A stretch of DNA of 6,884 nucleotides from Cyclobacteriaceae bacterium (GTDB lineage Bacteria; Bacteroidota; Bacteroidia; Cytophagales; Cyclobacteriaceae): NCBI GenBank assembly GCA_009885605.1, contig VFKK01000159.1, positions 1 through 6,884 on the forward strand, given 5' to 3'. Shown here in pieces: positions 1-5,649 of the stretch; the stretch's first letter is position 1, and every line of letters begins with the position of its first letter. The translations under genes and the position numbers were made by a program. A model generated the notes under the pieces. It was not told the DNA's origin. It saw nothing but the letters and a program-made list of their open reading frames with translations, and did no database searches.

Positions 1-113
1 TGGATGAAGCCTATTCCCTCGGCAATGACCTGAATGCTTTTGCAGGAAGATTTTATCAGCCTGCTGCTACGAAGAATTTTTATGGGGGAGTTAAGGTGGG
101 GTTTAATTATTGA
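1..113 (+). CDS. TonB-dependent outer-membrane receptor, C-terminal end (partial)
   Basis: Only the last 36 codons and the TGA stop (111-113) are in the window; reading starts at base 3. The peptide contains GRFYQPAATKNFYGGVKVGF and ends in tyrosine. The pattern G-R-F-Y-x-P-A-x-x-K-N-F-Y-G-G-V-x-V-x-F is the typical last beta-hairpin of Bacteroidota TonB-dependent receptors (family knowledge). An aromatic last residue is the usual recognition signal for outer-membrane beta-barrel insertion. Such receptors import large or scarce nutrients across the outer membrane using TonB energy. The plug and most of the barrel lie outside the window, so the substrate is unknown. The next gene is in the same direction but 141 bp away, so co-transcription is uncertain. 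Another outer-membrane barrel family is possible but less likely. Confidence 0.75.
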   Translation, partial: DEAYSLGNDLNAFAGRFYQPAATKNFYGGVKVGFNY

Positions 114-254
114 AAGGATATAGTGTAGAAATACTATAGAAATAAACTCTCTTCAACGATCTAATCATGGAGGGTTCGAACAATATTTCTATTTATTTCA
201 TGCTCCGAAAGAGGATATATTTCCACTATATTTCGATTTTATTTCAGCTAAAAA
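114..254 (+). promoter_or_regulatory. A/T-rich leader of the S10 peptidase gene with paired TATATTTC boxes
   Basis: This 141-bp gap is very A/T-rich and has no ORF worth calling. TATAGT (119-124) and ACTATA (133-138) could form a 6-bp stem with an 8-nt loop just after the receptor stop, but it lacks G/C pairs and a T-run, so it is a poor terminator. TATATTTC occurs twice, at 216-223 and 227-234, 11 bp apart. Each differs by one base from the Bacteroidota -7 consensus TAnnTTTG (established knowledge), but I see no properly spaced TTTG -33 box. ATAGAAATA (136-144) and TATTTCTAT (184-192) form a 9-bp inverted repeat that may be chance in such sequence. A promoter somewhere here is likely; its exact position is not shown. 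Confidence 0.35.
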
Positions 255-1766
255 ATGAAAAAATATTTACTCTTTATTGTCGCTTTTCTTGTAGCGTTTA
301 ATTCTTTTTCCCAAGAAGAAAAAACTGAAGTTGAAGAAATCACTCGTGATCCCCAGAAATTTGAGTCGGTCCATTCCGGAACTTTCAACGGTCAAAAAAT
401 AAGCTACAAAGCTGTCGTGGCTGAGACTTTTCTCAGAAACAGTAAGGGAGAAATTACAGGCGCCATGTGGAGCACCTCCTACCTGAAAGAAGGAACTGAA
501 AGCTCAAAACGGCCTGTCACTTTTATCTTCAACGGAGGTCCGGGTTCAGCTTCGGTTTGGCTGCACATGGGTTTCTTCGGGCCCAAAGTTGTGAAAACAG
601 ACAGCGAAGCCAAAACCGATGATGGCGGAGCTCCATACAGATTTATCGACAACACTCAGGCACTTTTGGACATCACAGATCTGGTGTTCATTGATCCGGT
701 CGGAACCGGATACAGCGAAATCCTTGGAGTAGGAAAAACATCCGACTTCTGGGGATTAAACGAGGATGCAACTTCGATTGCCCAGTTTATGAGAATCTGG
801 GTAACTCAAAATGGCAGGTGGCAGGCACAAAAATTCATAGCCGGCGAAAGCTATGGCACCACCCGGGCAGCTAAAGTTGCAGAGGTTTTGGAAGGCGGCG
901 GTCAGGAAATGGCGCTGAATGGAATCATCCTGATTTCCCAGGCTTTGGACTATGCGGGATCGTCCTCATGGAGCGACAACCTGACTTCTTTTTTCACTTA
1001 TCTGCCATCCATGGCATCGACAGCTTGGTATCATGGAAAAGCCGGACAAGGAAAAACGCTGGAAGCATTTGTGCAGGAAGCACGGATTTTTGCCTATGGT
1101 GATTATCTGAACGCACTTTTCCTGGGTGAAAAACAAACTGAAATTCAAAAATCATCCATTGCCGAAAAACTTTCCTATTTCACTGGCTTGGAAAAAAACT
1201 ATATCCTCAGATCAGACAATCAAATCCTGATGCATCGGTTCAAAAAGGAGCTTTTGAGAGAAGAAGGAAAAGCAATCGGTACACTTGATGGACGATATTT
1301 GGCTGTGGAAACAGATAAATCATCAGAAGGTCCAATTTTAGGAGACCCGAGCAGTTACATGACGGGAGCAGCTTATACGGCTTCTTTCAATCATTACATG
1401 ATGCAGGATTTGAAGGTAAAAATGAATCGTCCTTATTTCACTTCTGCAGAAGGAATGGGCGGATCGTGGAACTGGAAACCTGTGGGAGAAGGAGCTTATT
1501 GGGAGCCAAGTTACGTGAGCACCGCACGATCTCTGAGCGAGGTAATGCACAGAAATACCGCTTTGAAAGTAATGGTGACAAATGGCTACTATGACTTGAT
1601 TACGCCATTTTTTGATGCAGAATTCACTTTTGCAAGACATAACTTTCCACAGGAAAGAATTAAAATGACTTACTACGAAGCAGGCCACATGATGTACAAT
1701 CGTCAGGAAGATTTTGATGCGCTGGCAAAGGATGTAAGGGAGTTTTTGGAGGGAATCATAAAATAA
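255..1766 (+). CDS. Secreted S10-family serine carboxypeptidase-like peptidase
   Basis: This 503-residue protein is predicted to remove C-terminal residues from peptides after export. Residues 1-19 form a signal peptide: MKK, a hydrophobic core, then a probable cut before Q20 (SFS|QEE). The oxyanion/substrate motif NGGPGSAS lies at 93-100, FIDPVGTGYS at 145-154, the nucleophile elbow GESYG at 197-201 with S199, the acid D447 in NGYYD, and the base H478 in EAGHMMY. All three catalytic residues of the alpha/beta-hydrolase fold are therefore present. N93 and E198 match the residues that hold the substrate carboxylate in yeast carboxypeptidase Y (family knowledge). The length suits the family. 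There is no C-terminal type IX secretion domain, so a periplasmic location is favoured. A TAA at 249-251 fixes the start, and no Shine-Dalgarno sequence is seen. A TonB-dependent receptor lies upstream, but a shared role is only inferred. Confidence 0.95.
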   Translation: MKKYLLFIVAFLVAFNSFSQEEKTEVEEITRDPQKFESVHSGTFNGQKISYKAVVAETFLRNSKGEITGAMWSTSYLKEGTESSKRPVTFIFNGGPGSASVWLHMGFFGPKVVKTDSEAKTDDGGAPYRFIDNTQALLDITDLVFIDPVGTGYSEILGVGKTSDFWGLNEDATSIAQFMRIWVTQNGRWQAQKFIAGESYGTTRAAKVAEVLEGGGQEMALNGIILISQALDYAGSSSWSDNLTSFFTYLPSMASTAWYHGKAGQGKTLEAFVQEARIFAYGDYLNALFLGEKQTEIQKSSIAEKLSYFTGLEKNYILRSDNQILMHRFKKELLREEGKAIGTLDGRYLAVETDKSSEGPILGDPSSYMTGAAYTASFNHYMMQDLKVKMNRPYFTSAEGMGGSWNWKPVGEGAYWEPSYVSTARSLSEVMHRNTALKVMVTNGYYDLITPFFDAEFTFARHNFPQERIKMTYYEAGHMMYNRQEDFDALAKDVREFLEGIIK

Positions 1767-1813
1767 AAAACCAACCTAGTCAGAACTTATTTGATTGTTT
1801 TAAAATTATAAAC

Positions 1814-1826
1814 CTGAAAATTTCAG
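1814..1826. promoter_or_regulatory. 13-bp palindrome upstream of nitroreductase start, possible operator
   Basis: CTGAAA (1814-1819) and TTTCAG (1821-1826) are perfect inverted arms around one A, ending 10 bp before the ATG of the nitroreductase gene. The 1-base centre is too tight for an RNA hairpin with the full stem, so a dimeric repressor site is the more natural reading. A TTTG at 1790-1793 could be a -33 box, but no good TAnnTTTG follows at the right distance. The 70-bp gap is A/T-rich, so chance is a serious alternative. Confidence 0.25.
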
Positions 1827-1836
1827 AATCATATCC

Positions 1837-2445
1837 ATGCAAAAGCCCGATTTTAACATCGAAGAAGTAAATAAAATCATCCGTGGACGTCGCTCCATAT
1901 TTATTGCTCAATTCAAAGAAAACGATCCAATTGATGACTCCATCATTGAAGAGATGTTGGAAAATGCCACTTGGGCACCTACTCATAAGCTCACCCAGCC
2001 CTGGAGATTTATCGTCTACACCGGTGCGGGTTTGAAGACCTTTGGAAACTATCAGGCAGAAATGTACAAAATGAGAGCTGAGAAAAATGGCACTCCCTTT
2101 CTGGAAGCTACCTATCAAAAATTCATTGAGAATCCTCAGAAAGCTTCCCATATGATTGCTATTATCATGAAGCGAACTGAAAATTCCGGAATTCCGGTGA
2201 TGGAGGAAATTGCCGCAGTTGCGATGGCTGTACAGAACATGTATCTCACTGCTTGCGCTCATGGATTGGCAGCTTATTGGGGTACAGGCGGACCAACTTT
2301 TTGGCAAGAAGCAAGAGAAGACTTCGGTTTGGAAGGAGAAGATATGCTGATGGGATTCTTCTACATCGCAAAACCAGCAACGGAAAATTGGCCCGTTGGA
2401 AAAAGAGAGCCAATTGCCGAAAAAGTTGGCTGGATCAGAGAATAA
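1837..2445 (+). CDS. Nitroreductase-family FMN-dependent oxidoreductase
   Basis: A 202-residue cytoplasmic protein with the nitroreductase fold, expected to bind FMN as a homodimer and reduce nitro compounds, quinones or similar acceptors with NAD(P)H. The N-terminal RGRRSI (16-21) matches the basic FMN-phosphate contact of the family. WAPTHKLTQPWRF (46-58) is the usual A-P-T/S...QPW.F block. WGTGG (148-152) and GFFYIAKP (173-180) are the C-terminal cofactor-side motifs. The length is that of short YdjA-like members, not the longer NfsA type. There is no signal peptide or membrane segment. It lies 70 bp after the S10 peptidase in the same direction and is followed by a strong terminator, so it may be the last gene of a short unit or have its own promoter. 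The natural substrate cannot be told from sequence. Unlike its neighbours, its start is not fixed by an immediately adjacent upstream stop, but ATG 1837 fits the family's N-terminus. Confidence 0.93.
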   Translation: MQKPDFNIEEVNKIIRGRRSIFIAQFKENDPIDDSIIEEMLENATWAPTHKLTQPWRFIVYTGAGLKTFGNYQAEMYKMRAEKNGTPFLEATYQKFIENPQKASHMIAIIMKRTENSGIPVMEEIAAVAMAVQNMYLTACAHGLAAYWGTGGPTFWQEAREDFGLEGEDMLMGFFYIAKPATENWPVGKREPIAEKVGWIRE

Positions 2446-2462
2446 TTTATCAAACAAGTCAT

Positions 2463-2496
2463 AAAAAAACGGCGGTGAAATCACTGCCGTTTTTTT
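2463..2496. terminator. Bidirectional rho-independent terminator
   Basis: The left arm AAAAAAACGGCGGTGA (2463-2478) pairs with the right arm TCACTGCCGTTTTTTT (2481-2496) over 16 positions with one G-T mismatch (a G-U wobble in one RNA). In practice the innermost pair opens to give an AAAT-sized loop. Seven T follow the G/C core on the plus strand and seven on the minus strand. The element sits in the 70-bp gap between two convergent genes, the nitroreductase (stop 2445) and the DinB-like gene (stop 2516), and can end transcripts from both sides. Confidence 0.88.
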
Positions 2497-2515
2497 ATGA
2501 TGTTACTTTGATTTT

Positions 2516-3046
2516 TTAAAACCCTACAAACGAAGGTGGCTCTACTCCATTGATCCGAAGGTAAGCAATCGAAGAACCTCTGTGATGAGTGCAATGATCC
2601 ATCAACAAAGCCATTACTTGTCGTCTTGAAACATTATTTCCGAAAACATCAAGCTTTTCTCCAGATTGCTCCTGAGTAAGTGCTTTCATTGTTTTGGTAC
2701 CATAATCATAGCTTTTAGCTATGTAGTCTGCTAGTTCGGCTTTGGTTGCAGTCTTCATATCCAAGGTAAAAGCAGGAACCTCACCTAACAGGAATCCTTG
2801 AGATATACCCGTAATCGCAGACCCGATGTGATACATCTGATCTTTAAAAGACATTGCCGCAGGATCAGTTTTGTAATCCATACCTGAATCCGGCATTTTG
2901 TCCAAAACAGCCAAAGTGTACTTTTTGCTGTTCTCCCATTTGCTGAAAAACTCTTCCAATGTGGTCTGAGCCATTGCTACCGGAGTAGCCAGCATAAAAA
3001 TCGCGGCAAAAAAAGCCAGCGATGCTACTTTTACTAGTCTTTTCAT
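2516..3046 (-). CDS. Exported DinB/YfiT-superfamily protein
   Basis: A 176-residue protein with a clear signal peptide: MKRLVK, a hydrophobic stretch to about residue 20, and an A-M-A cleavage site before Q27. The mature part looks like a DinB four-helix bundle, a superfamily of metal-dependent enzymes and thiol transferases. Three histidines in the expected places form the likely metal site: H73 in MYHIGSA, and H151 and H155 in HCTHHRG; H154 is extra. MALLMDHCTHHRGSSIAYLR (145-164) is the typical C-terminal helix, and the ending in P-x-F-V-G-F is usual for these proteins. Export is notable because many family members are cytoplasmic. Catalysed reaction unknown. The name DinB refers to the Bacillus protein and not to DNA polymerase IV. 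An in-frame TGA at 3050-3052 fixes the start. The gene converges on the nitroreductase gene and diverges from gldD. Confidence 0.9.
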   Translation of the reverse strand: MKRLVKVASLAFFAAIFMLATPVAMAQTTLEEFFSKWENSKKYTLAVLDKMPDSGMDYKTDPAAMSFKDQMYHIGSAITGISQGFLLGEVPAFTLDMKTATKAELADYIAKSYDYGTKTMKALTQEQSGEKLDVFGNNVSRRQVMALLMDHCTHHRGSSIAYLRINGVEPPSFVGF

Positions 3047-3122
3047 AATTCAAGATTTTGGTTAGTCTTTTAAATTTCATTTAATATCCCCGCAAATCAA
3101 ACCTTATCTCTAATTTTAAACC
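3047..3122. promoter_or_regulatory. Divergent gap between the DinB-like gene and gldD
   Basis: This 76-bp A/T-rich stretch must hold the start signals for two diverging genes. No TTTG/TAnnTTTG pair with correct spacing is visible in either direction: TTTG at 3057-3060 and TAAATTTC at 3071-3078 are only 10 bp apart on the plus strand, and TAAGGTTTG on the minus strand has one base too many between TA and TTTG. No Shine-Dalgarno sequence is seen for either gene. The promoter call rests on gene arrangement alone. Confidence 0.4.
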
Positions 3123-3698
3123 ATGAGGAAATTACTTTTGATGGTTCCGATTTTAATTGCTTTGGTGGGTTGTGACAAAACTTACCTGCCAAAACCCAAT
3201 GGATATAACCGAATAGATCTTCCCCCTCATTCCTATAACACCCTGGATGAAGGTTATCCTTACAAGTTTGAGTTTTCCTCTGTTGGTCAAGTTGAAGCTG
3301 ATTCTTTTAATCTAAAAGAAAAGGCATGGGTAAATATTAACTACAAGGATTTCGGCGCTAAAGTCCACTTGACTTATCTTGAAATTGACGGGGAAAAAGT
3401 AAATTTTGAAAAAATCTCTAAAGATGCTTTTAAGCTGACAGCCAAGCATCAAATCAAGGCTTATGGAATTGAAGAGGCTATTTTGGTAACCCCTGAAGGG
3501 TATACGGGAGTAGTTGCAGAACTCTCAGGTGAAGTTCCAACACAATTCCAATTTTTTGTGACTGATTCAACCGACCATTTTCTAAGGGGAGCGCTGTATT
3601 TCAATACCGCTATGAAAAATGATTCGTTGGCTCCTGTCATAGAATACATCAAGGTGGACATGGCCCACCTGATGAATTCCGTGAAGTTTCTGGATTAA
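3123..3698 (+). CDS. gldD: Gliding motility lipoprotein GldD
   Basis: A 191-residue lipoprotein. A short signal peptide ends in the lipobox LVGC (14-17), so C17 would be lipidated and the protein anchored in an envelope membrane. The mature part carries GldD-type blocks from start to end: YLPKPNGYNRIDLPPHSY (21-38), PYKFEF (46-51), the KAWVNINY block at about 67-74, VQFYVTDS-like FQFFVTDSTDHFLRGALYF (143-161), and a closing IEYIKVDMAHLMNSV. In Flavobacterium johnsoniae GldD is needed for gliding and belongs to the Gld/type IX secretion-linked envelope proteins, but its biochemical role is not known (established knowledge). Recognition here is from memory of the family. An in-frame TAA at 3117-3119 fixes the start. 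gldE, its usual neighbour, is not in this window. The stop overlaps that of the convergent symporter gene. Confidence 0.9.
   Translation: MRKLLLMVPILIALVGCDKTYLPKPNGYNRIDLPPHSYNTLDEGYPYKFEFSSVGQVEADSFNLKEKAWVNINYKDFGAKVHLTYLEIDGEKVNFEKISKDAFKLTAKHQIKAYGIEEAILVTPEGYTGVVAELSGEVPTQFQFFVTDSTDHFLRGALYFNTAMKNDSLAPVIEYIKVDMAHLMNSVKFLD
3648..3673. other. Inverted repeat inside the 3' end of gldD
   Basis: AGGTGG (3652-3657) and CCACCT (3665-3670) pair around a 7-nt loop, and ATC (3648-3650) with GAT (3671-3673) extend the stem past a bulged A. It lies 22 bp before the gldD stop. No T-run follows on either strand, so it is not a standard terminator. It could still slow polymerase or protect a 3' end where convergent gldD and symporter transcripts meet with no gap. 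Coding constraint or chance explains it equally well. Confidence 0.25.
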
Positions 3699-5470
3699 TT
3701 AAGGTTTTTCCAGGATTTGATTACCACAGCTCCGCCCGCCAGTGCAACCACTGTTGCAATTGTTCCACCCATCATATTACCATAGATGAAGAAACCTGTG
3801 GCAAAAAGAGCTGCGTATACCATTACAGTTCCTACCAGCATCAAGCCAATTTCTTTTGGCAACTGACCGATCTCTTGCTGCTCGTTTGGATATCTGTCCA
3901 AAACTTTTTTCCAGCCAAATGCAGCGGGAGTCACTTTTCTATAGAATGACAGCAAGACTTCATCTTTCTCAGGCTGAGTTACAAACGTAACGATCAACCA
4001 ACCGATTGTTGTGATGGTGACACTGTAAACTAATTTAAGGTAAGCCTGATTTTCAGGTATCAGGATCCAGTTTACTTTTGGATTAATCACTTCAAAGAAA
4101 ATTGCAACTACAAATGAAATTGCCATTGCAGAGATTTCGGTGTATGCGTTGATTCTCCACCAAAACCATCTGAGGATAAAGATCAGACCTGTTCCTGCAC
4201 CGATTTGAAGCAAAATATTAAATGCACTCAATGCACTGGAAAGTGCCAATGCTAGGAAAGCTGAAAGAACCATCAAACCCACTGTGGAGATTCTTCCCAC
4301 AGCAACCAATTCTTTATCTGAAGCTTCCGGCTTCAGAAATCTTAAATAAAAATCATTCACTATATAGGAAGAGCCCCAGTTCAAGTGGGTCGAAAGCGTA
4401 GACATAACAGCCGCCATTAATGAAGCTAATACAAGTCCAACCATACCACTGGGAAGAAAGGTCAACATTGCAGAATAAGCCAAATCATCCCCCATTTTAT
4501 CAACAGGAATATGCGGGAATGCTGTCTGCATATCGCTGATATTTGGGTAAATTATCAAGGATGCTAATGCTACAATAATCCACGGCCAAGGTCTCAGGGC
4601 ATAGTGGGCAATATTGAAAAACAGAGTTGCTCCGATAGCATTCTTCTCATCTTTTGCAGCAAGCATTCGCTGAGCTATGTATCCTCCACCACCCGGCTCA
4701 GCACCAGGATACCAAGTTGCCCACCACTGGATGGCAATAGGCATGATAAAAAGTGGAATGTAAACATTCGGGTCTGAGAAATCAGGCAAGAAATCCAGCT
4801 TATCAGCAACATTTTCGTGTGCCAATAAATTATTCAAACCACCGATTTCCGGCATGTTAAGAATAAAATAGGCTGCTCCGAAAGATCCTGCAATAGCTAC
4901 GAAAAACTGAAAAAAATCGGTTAAGAGCACTCCTTTCAAACCTCCTATTGAACTGTAAATCACCGTAACCACTGAGGAAATCAGCAAAGTTTCAACGGGC
5001 GTTAATCCCAACATTACTCCTCCTATTTTGATCGCTGCAAGCGAAACGGTAGCCATAATCACTACGTTGAAAAACACACCGAGGTAGATTGCCCTGAAAG
5101 CTCTCAAAAATGCAGCTCCCTTTCCAGAATATCGAAGTTCGTAAAACTCCAAATCCGTGGTGACCTCAGATCTTCTCCAAAGTTTTGCATAAACGAATAC
5201 AGTAAGCATACCCGTAAGCAAAAAAGCCCACCATGCCCAATTTCCTGCAACACCATTCTTTCTAACCAAGTCAGTAACCAGGTTTGGCGTATCCGCAGAA
5301 AATGTCGTTGCAACCATGGAAACTCCCAACAGCCACCAAGGCATATTTCGTCCGGAAAGGAAGAACTCTTTAGCAGAAGTTCCTGCAGTTTTTGCGGAAA
5401 ATAATCCGATCAAGAGAGAAATCACAAAGAAGGCGACTATGATCGCCCAGTCAATTACACCAATATCCAT
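3695..5470 (-). CDS. Sodium:solute symporter (SSS/SLC5 family)
   Basis: A 591-residue inner-membrane transporter with about 14-15 hydrophobic segments, expected to take up a sugar or similar solute with Na+. The family start F-F-L-S-G-R-N-M-P-W-W (36-46) leads into the first core helix VSMVATTFSADTPN (50-63). The block WYPGAEPGGGGYIAQRMLAA (253-272) places it in the sugar-type SSS group common in Bacteroidota. LASLMAAVMSTLSTHLN (348-364) is core helix 8; S357 and T358 line up with the Na+-binding serines of Vibrio SGLT (my alignment by eye). A soluble loop at about 500-538 precedes the last two helices. The length is a little above vSGLT, normal for this subgroup. An in-frame TAA at 5486-5488 fixes the start. 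The gene diverges from a NahK-like sugar kinase, which suggests an N-acetylhexosamine or other hexose as substrate; this is inference. Confidence 0.94.
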   Translation of the reverse strand: MDIGVIDWAIIVAFFVISLLIGLFSAKTAGTSAKEFFLSGRNMPWWLLGVSMVATTFSADTPNLVTDLVRKNGVAGNWAWWAFLLTGMLTVFVYAKLWRRSEVTTDLEFYELRYSGKGAAFLRAFRAIYLGVFFNVVIMATVSLAAIKIGGVMLGLTPVETLLISSVVTVIYSSIGGLKGVLLTDFFQFFVAIAGSFGAAYFILNMPEIGGLNNLLAHENVADKLDFLPDFSDPNVYIPLFIMPIAIQWWATWYPGAEPGGGGYIAQRMLAAKDEKNAIGATLFFNIAHYALRPWPWIIVALASLIIYPNISDMQTAFPHIPVDKMGDDLAYSAMLTFLPSGMVGLVLASLMAAVMSTLSTHLNWGSSYIVNDFYLRFLKPEASDKELVAVGRISTVGLMVLSAFLALALSSALSAFNILLQIGAGTGLIFILRWFWWRINAYTEISAMAISFVVAIFFEVINPKVNWILIPENQAYLKLVYSVTITTIGWLIVTFVTQPEKDEVLLSFYRKVTPAAFGWKKVLDRYPNEQQEIGQLPKEIGLMLVGTVMVYAALFATGFFIYGNMMGGTIATVVALAGGAVVIKSWKNLN

Positions 5471-5649
5471 GGTTCTTCGAATTAATTATAGCGGCCAAAT
5501 AACAAAAATTTTTTCTAAATGCATTTCAACTTCCTTAATAAATTTTAGAAATCAATAAATTTTGAGTCAAAACAGAAGTCGGATTTATCTCTTTCAGGAA
5601 TTTTCATAATAGTTACCAAATTTATCCGGACGAAACCTAATTTCGTGGC
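5471..5649. promoter_or_regulatory. Divergent control region between symporter and kinase genes
   Basis: This 179-bp A/T-rich gap, the longest intergenic stretch in the window, carries start signals for both genes. On the minus strand TAAATTTG (5624 down to 5617) fits the Bacteroidota -7 box TAnnTTTG exactly and would give the symporter a leader of about 140 nt, but no TTTG -33 box is found at 19-21 bp. On the plus strand TAATTTCG (5638-5645) has one mismatch to the same box and lies too close to the kinase ATG. Promoter positions remain tentative. No ORF or RNA gene is seen here. Confidence 0.45.
5630..5646. promoter_or_regulatory. Inverted repeat next to kinase start, possible operator or leader hairpin
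   Basis: ACGAAA (5630-5635) and TTTCGT (5641-5646) are perfect 6-bp inverted arms around CCTAA, ending 3 bp before the ATG at 5650. As DNA it could bind a dimeric sugar-responsive repressor controlling both diverging genes, since it lies just upstream of the minus-strand TAAATTTG box. As RNA it would form a small hairpin against the kinase start codon and could limit translation. No regulator gene is present in the window to support either reading. Confidence 0.35.

Noticed and set aside
119..138. TATAGT/ACTATA hairpin after the receptor gene as a terminator
   Set aside because: The stem has only one G-C pair and no T-run follows, so it is too weak to call.
1338..1688. 116-codon minus-strand frame inside the S10 gene
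   Set aside because: It overlaps the catalytic C-terminal part of a clearly real gene and has no family features.
1780..2484. Long open frame on the minus strand covering the nitroreductase gene
   Set aside because: It has no recognisable motif, is rich in Cys/His/Phe/Ser as expected of an antisense shadow, and runs over both the palindrome and the terminator. The plus-strand frame has clear family motifs.
2865..3080. Overlapping minus-strand frame starting upstream of the DinB-like ATG
   Set aside because: It is out of frame with the DinB fold and lacks any motif; the real frame has a good signal peptide and the histidine site.
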